Below are positions 9,608 through 19,652 of a DNA stretch of 31,957 nt, piece after piece. Positions within the stretch are counted from its first letter, which is position 1. The number at the start of each line of letters is the position of its first letter. Under the pieces are notes generated by a model. The model saw only the letters and a list, made by a program, of their open reading frames with translations, ran no database searches and was not told the DNA's origin. The position numbers were made by a program, and so were the translations under genes. The stretch comes from Brachionus plicatilis (lineage: Eukaryota > Rotifera > Eurotatoria > Ploima > Brachionidae), in contig QEOQ01000559.1 in the NCBI GenBank assembly GCA_010279815.1, forward strand, positions 616,440 to 648,396, given 5' to 3'.

Positions 9608-12039
9608 TGCTTGGAAAAAAAAGCCATTTTGCCTAAATTCTAAACATTCTAAAAAAATGGAAAAAATAAGAGTTGTCAAAATTTTTATTAAAATTTTATT
9701 ATTTTTTTTTTTTTCAAATAAAAAAAAAAAAAAAATTTTTTTCTGTTTGCTTTCGACCAAAAATCGATTCTTACTCACTATTCCCCCATTAATAGAAAAT
9801 TTTCTATTGAGATATCGAACAAATTTAATGGAATCATGTTGCCGAAATTCTATCTGCTCAATTTGAGAGCAAGTTCTTCTTAATTAAGTAAAGGAAAAAG
9901 TGGAACTTTGAAAAACTCTGCAGCCAGACCGAGTGATTTAATAAAAAAAAAAAAAAAAAGGAAAAAAAAGAAAAAATTCAGCTCTCATTACACAACTCAA
10001 TGTTTATTCGAGTTTGGAAACTCGCATGAGTTGATAGATTTAAAATATATTATGCCAAACAAAATTCCATCCGAGTAAAAACATGAAAATCAATAAAAAT
10101 TCAAGAGTTAAACAATACGTGGAATACAACCGAAAGGTAAATAGGGCCTGATCAGAGAAGTGTGTGGACTTGGAAAAAAATGAGAAAAAAAAATTATTAT
10201 TTTTTAATTAATTAACGCATTCTTAATATTAACAAAGACATAATTTAAATAATTCCATAGCACTTAAAGTGTCTGTGTGTGTATACAATTATTGGATTTT
10301 GTTGGTTTTCCGCTTTGAAAAGTCAGATTAGAATTTTCCTAATGAGTTTAGAACCACTGAAAGCATAAGAAGTGAAAAATAAGCTTAAAAATAATAATTT
10401 ATTGATAAACATGGAGCATGAGGGATCTGGTCTGATACAATAAATGCAAAATTTAGTAATAATTTATTTTAATTTGAAAGCTGATCTTGAAATCAATTGC
10501 TGCAAAAAATTCTCTCAATTGCCATTAGTGGCACGAAGCCTCTGAAGTCTTGCATCAGCTTGGCTTAAAAGTTAAATCTAAACTAATTAATTTTTTCAGC
10601 ATAATGCTCTTTATGATACAAATAAATTTTATCTTTTTCTTGTTTTTTTTTCCATGTATCTTTGAAGCTTTAAATTGATTCAAATACGGCTCTATATCAG
10701 CTAGATTTATATTATTCTAATTATATTTTTTTCTGAAAGAAAATCGATATCGTGCTTTTGGGGCTAGCATCTTGAAGAAAATCTGTTCAAAAATGGTCTG
10801 CGATTCTAATTTCATTAGTGCATTTGCTACCGATATTCTGAGTCTATTTGGTCTTAATTTTTCTTTTTAGTAAAATAAAAAAAATTTAATTTTAAAATGA
10901 TTTTTCAACCATTTTTGTTTCTGTCATTAAATTTCAAGTTTTCCTTTAAAACAAAATTGCGTGAGGGTCTTAGTCGATTTTAAAATTATTATAATCAATT
11001 TTCGAATTAGTAAACAGGATATTGGGCATAAAATGATTTTAATAATATTTACTCTTAGTGTCATTAGTGTCACACTTGTGAACAAATTGAATTTTAGAAG
11101 ACTCAGAATAATTCGATACGATCACTGAGTTTTTAATAAAATTTTTAAATTGAATTTTTTTGAATACAAAATAAAAAAATGAATTATAAATTATTTTAAA
11201 AAAATTTTCAAAATAATTCCAAGCGGAAAATTTTTCACAAAAGTTAAATTTAAAATTCTCTAAAAAACACCAAAATTATTGCCAATTTATAAAAAGGATT
11301 TATTTTTATTTTTTTTTAAATTTTTCAATTAAAAGTTGTAGAAAAAAAATAACTCTAGTCTGATTCTAATTTCAGAGTAAGTTTATTTACTTTAAATAAA
11401 AGTACAAAAATTTTATTAAAAATTTTCCGCTTGTATTTGTGATCATATTTATAATTAAAAAATTTCGAAGGTTTCTGTTTAAACAAAAAAATTGAAGCTA
11501 AAAATCGCTTAATAGATTTTATTGATTAACCTATTTGACTTTTAAATTTCTCAAAAACAAATTCCAATTATCTTAATTGACATCAATTTACAATTGCTAG
11601 TAAAGTATATTGAAAAAAAATCAATTTTGCTGTTAATCTGACATTTGTCAAGACAAGAATTAAGTTTTATTATTTCATAAAATTTAAATACCGCTGACAA
11701 TTTCCAATCAAAATAAATTTCGTATATTTAATAACGAAACAATTTTTTTCTCAGTTTTTTTTAAAAAAAATCAGAATAAATAACTAATGATATTTTAAAT
11801 TATAAAAATTGCAAAAAAAAATTTAAACACTTTGATTATGAAAATTTAATTATTAATTTTAATACTTATTCTAATAATTTATATAACAAAAACGCCTTTA
11901 ATGCGGAGGCCTAGTCGCTAAGATATTTAAGAGTAAAACTTAATCCGCAAATGAATAAATTGCCTATTAAATTTTTTCAATAATTCTTTAGCATAATTAA
12001 ACTATTCCCAAGAAAAAAAAAAAAAGTAATACACCGCAG
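9608..12039. other. intergenic region between divergent alpha2delta and ERICH6-like genes
   Basis: This 2.4 kb stretch separates two genes transcribed away from each other, so both promoters should lie here. It is AT-rich with long poly-A/T runs (about 9701-9735 and 9941-9959). A perfect short hairpin CGAGTTTGGAAACTCG lies near 10010. A GC-richer patch at about 10520-10570 encodes short open frames on the minus strand but has no splice or family support. I see no gene. Confidence 0.5.
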
Positions 12040-12080
12040 GGAACATTTTAATTCTTCTAACAATTAAATCTGAATGTTCC
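12040..12080 (+). promoter_or_regulatory. hairpin just upstream of the ERICH6-like start exon
   Basis: GGAACATT (12040-12047) is complementary to AATGTTCC (12073-12080), and inside it TTAATT pairs with AATTAA (12062-12067), giving a stem of up to 14 pairs with an asymmetric bulge. It ends ten bases before a splice acceptor-like TTTATTTTAG (12081-12090) that precedes the start codon at 12105. It may be part of an upstream intron or leader. Function unknown. Confidence 0.35.
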
Positions 12081-12104
12081 TTTATTTTAGATTGACATTG
12101 AGTA

Positions 12105-15100
12105 ATGTCAGACTATAATGAATCGAGCGATGCTTACTCAATCTTGAATGATAAAGAAAAAGGTTTTTTAAATATTTGACAAAAAAATTTGAAAAAAAAA
12201 AAATTGAAAAATTAAAAAAAATTTATTTATTAATCTAGGTAGACAAAGCAGACCTCGGATTTTGTCAAATTTCCGCAAAGAGTCCACATCGACCAACGCA
12301 AGTGTAAAGAGCGTCAAAAGTGAAGCCGGCAATCAGAATTCAGTAGAAACCCAGACTGACTGGAGCTGGATTCAGGACATGGAGTTGATAAAGCGAATAA
12401 GATCTGAAGGTGCTGAAATATTTGAGGAAATAGTGAACGATTTGGCACAATCAAGCGACTCTGAACAAGAAGATGAACCAGTTTCAGCGCCCACTCCGAA
12501 ACCAACGCCAATTGTTGAGTCAATAGGACCACCCAAAATTCTTCAGTTCAATCCGGAGATTAAAAAAAATGAAATACCAGTCAGTGTGCCCAGTCCGTCG
12601 GTCTCAGTGGACTCTGATCCGGTCGAAAACTTGGGACAATTCATGAAGGACTTTAATGTTCATTTAAAAGGTGGCGAGTACTGTGAGTTCTGTGGCGAAA
12701 TAGCTCAACCATGGCCCACTATTCAGCAGCAAGAAAAATCAAATCCTGAATTAGTAGAAATTAGAAAAATTTAATTTATAAAAAAGTTTGACTAAATTTT
12801 GTTAGCTTCATTGTTGTAATGACTACCGAGAGTTTGTTGAAGCGTTGATTCAGTATCAGATAGAAAAGGAAAGGGTAAACAAGCTTCATTCAATGGATTA
12901 TGAGAACCAAAAAAATACCATCAAAAATGCCAAAGCTAGAAAGCTAGCCGAGGAAAGAGCTGAATTGAGGTTTCGTCAAAATGATTAAGAAGAAATAAAA
13001 TTTTTTTTTCAAAATTTTTAAAGAAACATGCAGAGAATGGTAGAAAAGCATAAACGATTGGAACGCATTGAGAATTTGAGACAAGAAAAACAGCAATTAC
13101 AACAGCAGTTGCAGGCTAAACAAATTAATAAGGCAAATGAGCAAAGTAAATTTTTTAGTTTATTTTTCCAGGTTCTTTTTTTTGTTGTTGTTGTTGTTGT
13201 TGGAAAAAACAAAAAAGCTTGAAGTAATAAAATTTAAATAGAAAATTTGGAGAGTGAAAATTTTGAAAAAATGAGTAACAACGAACACAACGAGACAAAT
13301 TTAAATAAAAAAACACCTAGAAACCGAAAGACAGACACTAAGCATAGTCCCATTTCAATTGACCAAATATCTAATACCATTGATACACCTGTACAGTCGC
13401 ATCATAACTGTATATACATTTTAAAAAAGCTTTTTTTTTTAATACTATTTTTGAAAAACACGGCTAAGTTAAATGCTAGAGAGTGCACTTTTTTAGCTCA
13501 ATCTTAATTTTGCACATTTAAGTAAACAGCATCATATTTTAAAAAAATATATTTTAAATTTTGGCTACATTTTATTGTCTAAATGAAAAATAAAAACTTA
13601 ACTTTTAAATCAAAATTTTATTTAAGTATTCAATCAAAATCGTTCGATCAACTACCAGCTTTCGAATTTGAGGTATTTACACGAGGGCTGGACTGTGCGT
13701 CCGAGCACCCCTATTGATCAGGAGTTGGACAGCTTGGACGAAGAAGAATTCAATTTGGTGGCACGTGAGGTCGTCGATTCAGTAGAAGAAAAAGTATTGA
13801 TAATTAAAAAAAATATATATTTTGCCATTGTCAAATTTCATACAAAACTTCCAATATAAAAATAGAAAAAATTTTTAACTTTTGTTCTAGATGTCAAAAA
13901 CTTGTTCTGCAAATGAAACAAAGTGAAACAACTGTTGTTTCACCTTCTGCAGAAGTCTGCAAAATCTGTGCAAATAAATTCCGCTTTATTTTTAATACTT
14001 TTAAATAGGGTGCAATTTTGCAGACTTCTGCAGAAGGAGAAACAAGGTATTGTGGATTTCAAATACAAATAGAACAAAAATTCTTCATTTTTTGATTTAT
14101 TAAAATTAAATTAATATAATGTCAATGGAGAGGTCGCCGAATAAATCTCTGCTATCAAAATCAAAAACAAGTAAATCTGAATCTGGGGTCTCGAGTGGGT
14201 TGACATGTTGGTACACTAACGCAACGTCTTTGACGCCAGATAAGTTGGATGAATTAAGAGCTGAGAGTTTTGAGGAGGGATAGAATAGGTAAAAGAGGCG
14301 GTGGCGTGTGTATATACACAAACAGAGCTAGTTCATACAACTTTAGGGAGACCAATAATGATCAACTTAACTCGAGCAATATTGAACAGGTGTGGTGCGT
14401 GGCTGATTCAGGAATGGAATCAATCCTTCTAGGGTGCATTTACAGACCTAAAATATTAAGGGACAATAAAGGGGTAGTTAAGAGTTTAGAGGAACATAGG
14501 AAGAGGGATAAGGAGATAAATAAGTCGATATATATGGCCAATAGCTTAGTCAGGAAGGGTATTTACAAAGGCCTCTTGATTGCCGGAGATTTCAATTACA
14601 CTGAGCTGGATTGGAATGAAAATCTAGACCCAATTATCATTACAGAGACAGAGAGCTGCGCTGATTTTTTAAATTGTTTAGATGAATGTTTTCTAACACA
14701 GCATGTGCATTTCCAAACTTTTCAACAAGAAGCTACTAGACTGACAAATATGTTGGACCTGATAATAACGGAGACGCAGCAGAGGGTGATGTATTTGAAA
14801 CCGAGGAGTATTTTAGGCGGCAAGGAGCACGGGCATCTCACCATGACATGGATCTACAAGACTAGCGAAAAAGCTAAGGGATTTGGACACAAGTTTATGA
14901 AGTCGAGGCTAAACTACAAGAAAGGAGATTATAATGGAATGAACACATATTTCAATGGTATCAATTGGGAAGATTTATTTGCAGGCAAAGAAATTAGTGT
15001 ATGCTACAGTATTTTCATCGGTAAATACAATGAGGCGTGTGACAAGTGTATACCAAGGATCAAATCAACAAATAAAAGAATTCGCCCTCCATGGCTAAGT

Positions 15101-16663
15101 AAGGAGTTGAAATCAATGATGAGAGAAAAACAGTCCAAGTGGTGTAGATTCGTGAGCGGAGGAAGAAAGGATCTTATGCTACTGGAGGAGCATAGAGAAC
15201 AGTGCAAAATAGTCAAGCAAAGGATGAACAAGTGCATATCGGACTATGAGATTAGTTTAGCTACCAGTTACGCTGAAAATCCCAAGGCATTATATGGGTA
15301 CATGAAGAGCAAGCATCGGGTCAGTGAAAGGATTGGCGCCTTGAACAGACAAGACGGCACCAACACAACGGACAGGAAGGAAATTACAGAAATATTGAAT
15401 GCACAGTTCGAGTCAGTTTTTTCAGTGGATGAAGAGGATGAGCAGGAGTTTGAGAGCAGAACTGAGAGCATATGTAACGGCGAAGGCATTATTCACAGGA
15501 AGGACATAAAAGACAGACTACAGAATCTAAATTGTGAAAAGACGGCAGGTGGGGATGGAGTCACGCAAAGAGTATTAAGCAGCTGCTCAGATGAGATGGC
15601 TAAGGTCCTGGAAATTATTTTCAAGAAGGCAATGGAGGAGGGTGAAATACCGGAGGAATGGAGGGAGGCAAACATATGCCCACTTTTTAAAAAAGGGAGT
15701 AAAATGGAAGCAGCAAACTATAGGCCAGTCTCACTGACTTCGGTATGCTGCAAAGTGCTGGAAGGAATAGTCAGAGACAGCATAACGGCTCATTTAAATA
15801 GAAATAGTCTGATATCGAGCAGGCAGCACGGATTCGTACACCACAANNNNNNNNNNNNNNNNNNNNNNNNNNNNNNNNNNGAATTTTGACAAGCCGATGA
15901 TAATTCGTAAATATAAAAATGAAAAAAATTTTTTAATAATTTTTCCGGATGGCACCGGGAATATTTATTACCCGAGTGGAAGAATCGCCTTGTCCATTAC
16001 CGAGGCATCGCCAGGGCTTAATCTGCTGTCCGCCTTTAGCGATGATGAAACAAATCCGATTTTGATAGCTTCATTTGACCCATACGGGAATGCGTGTGCA
16101 AATTTTTTGAATGGCAAAGTAAGAATGATTCTGAGTTCGCTGGGCGGCCTGGAAATGGATGCGGACGGAAACAGAAAAAAAAGATGGCTGTGGCACGACC
16201 AGACTGAACATGTCCATGCACCACCCTTTCAGCCGCTTATATTCTCTATTAACAATAATATCAGTATCAGAGTGGTCAATCAGGAAAAAATTAATATTCA
16301 TTTTTATGCCGAAAATCAAATTTGTAAATTTAAAGTTGGAACTAAATTAAAGATGAAGCGGCCTGATTTAATGCCACCATCTTTTAAAATCGAACTATCG
16401 GAATTGTACCTTAGGAAAAAAAAAAATCGTGTCGAGTAAGCTTTTGCATTGGAAATTTATTTGAAAGAAGATAATTTGAAAAAAATTAAAGGAATCTAAT
16501 AAAATTAATTCACAGTGAGATTAGTTATGGTGTTAAACTGCCAAAAATACCAAGTGCCAAGGATAACTCGAAAATGGACTATTTGGCCTATAGCAAGTAT
16601 AGACAAGAGCCGCGAGGAAACAAGTCAAAGCAAAAATCTTCAAAATTCATAACAGTGCCATAG
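12105..16663 (+). CDS. ERICH6-like: glutamate-rich protein 6-like (FAM194 domain) protein
   Basis: I assemble eight exons with consistent phases: 12105-12162, 12239-12753, 12806-12969, 13024-13145, 13242-13409, 13627-13793, 15882-16435, 16516-16663. They sum to 1896 bases, that is 631 residues plus stop, close to vertebrate ERICH6. The start ATG has an in-frame TGA just upstream. Residues 1-190 are acidic and disordered and end in CEFCGEIAQPWP. Exon 3 begins LHCCNDYREFVE, so CxxC plus CC may bind zinc. A basic coiled coil spans exons 3-4. Exon 7 carries the FAM194 domain: FPDGTGNIYYPSGRIALSI, FDPYGNA, and the diagnostic HVHAPPFQP, then FKVGTKLKMK. The molecular function of the family is not established. 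The exon 7 acceptor lies at the edge of an assembly gap, so its first codon is inferred. The exon 3 donor (GTTTCG) is weak. Confidence 0.85.
13935..14045. repeat. inverted repeat with TTCTGCAGAAGTCTGCAAAAT arms
   Basis: The left arm starts TTGTTTCACCTTCTGCAGAA and continues to 13965; the right arm (from about 14014 to 14045) is its complement with one mismatch. The arms enclose a 50-base AT-rich centre. The left arm is also preceded by GTGAAACAA, giving a second small palindrome with TTGTTTCAC. No clear target-site duplication is seen. A similar word GAAGTCTGCAAAAT occurs in the centre of the element at 21041-21493, which suggests a shared repeat family. Confidence 0.55.
14046..14117 (+). mobile_element. 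solo left arm of the palindromic Mutator-like family
   Basis: It begins GGTATTGTGGATTTCAAATA and continues with AACAAAAATTCTTCATTTTT, matching the arms of the elements at 5142 and 17212. The matching right arm and second target-site duplication are not in the window. Sequence similarity ends where the LINE begins, so LINE insertion or an associated deletion probably removed the rest. Confidence 0.55.
14118..15846 (+). pseudogene. damaged LINE (CR1/Jockey-like) endonuclease and partial reverse transcriptase
   Basis: A first frame (14119-14282) encodes LTCWYTNATSLTPDKLDELR, the usual N-terminus of an APE-type endonuclease, then stops. A second frame (from about 14264) resumes at RRDRIGKRGGGVCIYTN and runs open to the gap, so roughly 60 residues of the endonuclease have been lost. 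Later endonuclease motifs are present: LGCIYRP, GDFNY, LDLIITE and KEHGHLT. The reverse transcriptase begins near 15545 with AGGDGVTQRVL and includes NICPLFKKGSK, ANYRPVSLTSVCCKVLE and RQHGF, where the assembly gap cuts it. The catalytic FADD motif is not in the window. The GC content is visibly higher than in the host sequence. It lies in intron 6 of the ERICH6-like gene, same orientation. Confidence 0.85.
15847..15880. other. assembly gap (34 N)
   Basis: The run of N truncates the LINE on its left and abuts an exon of the ERICH6-like gene on its right. The missing LINE reverse transcriptase and 3' end would need well over a kilobase, so the 34 N cannot be the true size if the LINE was full length. 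Confidence 0.95.
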
Positions 16664-16722
16664 ATTTTTTATTAAATTTTTTAAAACATACTTTATTATT
16701 AAAAATAAATAAAAAAATTTGA
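16664..16722. terminator. shared 3' end region of convergent genes
   Basis: Only 59 bases separate the stop codons of the plus-strand ERICH6-like gene (16661-16663) and the minus-strand tail-anchored gene (16725-16723). AATAAA signals occur for the plus strand near 16704-16712, and TTTATT, the minus-strand signal, occurs near 16666 and 16692. Each signal lies at or beyond the other gene's end, so the 3' UTRs very probably overlap. Confidence 0.5.
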
Positions 16723-19652
16723 TTATCTTTGTTTTCGTTTGTTTCTTTTGAACCAAAGCATACTAAGTACTAAAAATATCAAAAAAAGAATGATATATTT
16801 TTCGGTTTTTTCACTGTTTATCTTGATTGCGTTCCTGTACCTTAGAAATTGTAATTTAAATAATTTATTTGTTAAAAATTAATTCTTAATTACTGATCGT
16901 AAGCCAAAGTGTGCTCAATTTTGGCCTTCAGATCATATTTTGAGCATTGGTGACATTTTTTTGGCTCATTCAAGATCCCAGCATCGTTTGACGATCTTCC
17001 ATCTCTGTTGTGTAATACTACCCCATTGTCGTCCATTTGCACCACTTTGGTTACACCATTTTTCTAAATAAAGTATTTTTAAAAAAACAAAGTTTTCATT
17101 TAAATAAAAACTAGATTCTCTAATTTGGATTTAATTTAAATTAAATTCAAAAATTTATTTTAATCTTAGTTGGTAAAAGATGTTTACAGCCACTAAAATA
17201 TTTATGATATGGGTTTTTTTAAATTTCAAAAACAAATTGAACAAAAATTCTTCATTTTTTAACAAATTAAAATTTAAGTTAATAAAAAATATTTGAAAAA
17301 ATACTGCAATATAGTGCAACATATTTTGTTGCATCTTTTTTACCTAAAATAAAATTTTTATTTTCTTTATTTATTAAGAAATCAAATCAATAATCTATTT
17401 AAATCTTATTGATTCGTTTTTTTTGTCATTTCTTACATGAGAAAAATTATTCTAGGTAAAAAAGGTGCAACAAAGCATGTTGCACTATATTGCAGTATTT
17501 TTTTGTATATTTTTTATTAACTTAAATTTTAATTTGTTAAAAAATGAAGAATTTTTGTTCAATTTGTTTTTGAAATTCACAATACCAATGATATGCATTT
17601 CCATTGAAACTAAAGAATTTTGAAAAATCATTTTTTTTTCGCTCAAGAGCAAGCAAATATTTTCTGATCTAATCGAGCATTGCAAAACATCATAAATACC
17701 TATACTTTAAATTATGCTTAGTAAATAGAAAAACTTAAGGTAAAAAGAGAAATAAAAATCTAAATTATTTTCTTTTTTGTCTTAGATTTTTTTTGTCAAA
17801 AAATACAAGTTTACTGATAGGAACCGAAAGGAAAAAGCTTTTTAAACGGACTTGCAATCAGTCCGTCTAAAATTCCCTTCAATTTTTTTTTATTAAAAAC
17901 CATTATTAATAGGTACTAAAATTTTTTTTCTATCAACTGAATCATTCACTGCATCACCTAATTCTAGTCTCTGCAAACAATTTTTAAAAATGCACCTATT
18001 TAGTATAAATATGGATAAAAATTACACGGCTTAAATAATTAATTTAATAAGTTGGATTTGATGATAAATTGAATAAATATGCTTGTTCAATTAACAGAGT
18101 CAATTTTAATCTTAAAGATTCATCATTTTTTTTCTGAATTTTGGTTATAAAAAAATTTAATTTAAAAATTACCATTAAAACAAGGCCTTGAAAATATAAA
18201 TCTCTATTCTTTAGTAAACCATACTCAGCGGCGCTGATAACCTTACCATTACATGCTATCAACAACAAAAAAATAAAACAAAAAAATTTATAAATATCTT
18301 AAATACTAAAAATTTTTCCAAAATATTCAAGAAAAACGCATTTGTACAGGTCATCGATTTCTTCGTTATTAGAAAACAAATTCGTGAATACTTTATTGTA
18401 TTTTCGGACAGAATCTAAGTTGGAAAAAAGTTAATTTTTTTTAAATTTTTTAAAAATAAAATTTTTTAAAATTAAATTTTTCACCTCTTCGTTCCAAAAG
18501 TTCAATGAGCGCTTCTTCTTCATTTTGGCAAGATTGAACATCCAAAAACTCGCTACAATTTCGTTGAGGAACATAAATTTCATATCGTAGAATGTTCCAC
18601 AATTCCAAACTCTTAATTCTAAAAGTCAACGAAGACGACTGTTTAAATTTGAAAATAAAATTATCCGGATTGTTCGGAAATATTTCCAAAATGTTCAAAT
18701 AGACAACTCCCGAGTTGGTCTTCAAGTGCATGAACAGTTCACCAGTGGATCTTTTTTGTAGAATGGCATAGCTCAATACAAAATCTTCTTGAGCTGATGC
18801 CAATTTTAAATAAGTTTTTAATAAAATATTTATTTCTTTCATCTTATCTAAATTGTATCTAAAATGAAATCGAAAATCATGCTGCTTTTTCAGCAATCTT
18901 TGGTAAATCTTTTTTTTCAAAGGGCTATTTTTCGGCTTTGTCATTTTCAAATGTTCCAGAATTGGATGAGTGTCACTAACAGAACAAATATTTGACTTTA
19001 ATTTTTTGACTTTTCTATGGAAAAAATCTCTTTTAATGGAGTCAATGAACTCGCGGTTGACAGTTCTTCGAACCATAAAATTTGTTGCCGAGTCATAAAG
19101 AGTCAGCTCCAAGTAGTCACAATTGGATTTATTTGGATTGAAATAGAGGGGACTAAGCTCAGGTTTTTGCTCAAAACTGACATAGATGTTATCTGCAATG
19201 TCGAGCTTTTTGACTGATTTTTGGTAATGATAACTGTTGCCATTTTTGCCCAGCTTTTTCTCTTGAACTATGTTGATGATATTCTTTTTCTTAAGACCGA
19301 GTTTGATCTGGTTCAAAGTATTGGTTATTGAAGACCGAGTGCTTAGCAATTTTCTGTAGGTTTCCGGGCTAAGGACCGAATAGGAATTGTTGGGTGCTTT
19401 CCAATTGGCAAAATGACCGCATGATATCAAAGTGGTCGAGTAAGCGGAATGGTTGAAGCGGGAATTTGTGCTTGACATGACTGGCTCAGTGGCACGCTCG
19501 CCATGGTTTGACTCATTTTTAGCAGAGTCTTTCTCAATTATGATTTTGGAATTTTCAAACTTAAAATATTCGAAATGAAGATCGTTTATTTGCTGCGTTG
19601 AAATCAAAAATACACAAAGTATTGAGTTAATGTTATCAATAAAAAATGTCAT
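16723..19652 (-). CDS. unrecognised multi-exon protein with C-terminal membrane anchor
   Basis: Proposed exons: 19652-18485, 18414-18307, 18255-18173, 17970-17917, 17876-17815, 17704-17581, 17063-16894, 16840-16723 (628 residues if all correct). Exons 1-3 and the last two are well supported by GT-AG sites, phase agreement and protein-like content; exons 4 and 6 have weak sites. Exon 1 has no family I recognise, and its N-terminus might instead begin at an acceptor near 19594 with earlier exons upstream. Exon 2 encodes SVRKYNKVFTNLFSNNEEID and exon 3 continues CNGKVISAAEYGLLKNRDLY. Exon 7 holds CHQC. The last exon ends in a hydrophobic helix, KYIILFLIFLVLSMLWF, followed by a basic tail, as in tail-anchored proteins. 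The gene could alternatively be two genes. A Mutator-like MITE lies in the intron between exons 6 and 7. The function is unknown. Confidence 0.55.
17212..17586. mobile_element. palindromic Mutator-like MITE
   Basis: The 375 bp element consists of two arms of about 165 bases, nearly perfect complements of each other, around a short centre. The right end complements to GGTATTGTGAATTTC and the left end reads GGTTTTTTTAAATTTC. The flanks are 9-base duplications with one difference: TATGATATG at 17203-17211 and AATGATATG at 17587-17595. The arms share AACAAAAATTCTTCATTTTT and ATACTGCAATATAGTGCAAC with the copy at 5142. The transcript would form a long hairpin. There is no coding capacity. Confidence 0.8.

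Larger units (their letters stand above)
13794..15881 (+). other. element-filled intron 6 of the ERICH6-like gene
   Basis: The intron begins at donor GTATTG after codon EEK and must end near the gap at 15847-15880, because the base after the gap is a G directly before the in-frame codon AAT. It contains a short inverted-repeat element, one arm of a Mutator-like element and a damaged LINE, all listed separately. The other introns of this gene are between 52 and 217 bases. Confidence 0.7.

Noticed and set aside
10520..10570. Possible exon or LINE fragment in a GC-richer patch
   Set aside because: All frames are short, no splice partners or recognisable motifs.
13185..13202. (GTT)n run as a functional repeat
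   Set aside because: A simple microsatellite inside an intron of the ERICH6-like gene; nothing further indicated.
15004..15675. Minus-strand open frames within the LINE
   Set aside because: Antisense shadows of the LINE coding region.
16036..16350. Alternative frames over the FAM194 exon
   Set aside because: The plus-strand frame carries the recognisable FAM194 domain and correct splice phases.
18299..18414. Ending the minus-strand gene at the TAA at 18301-18299
   Set aside because: It gives a divisible-by-three frame, but a 51-base intron (18306-18256) joins in phase to a coding-looking exon, and introns of this size are common in the window. Kept as the alternative rather than the main model.
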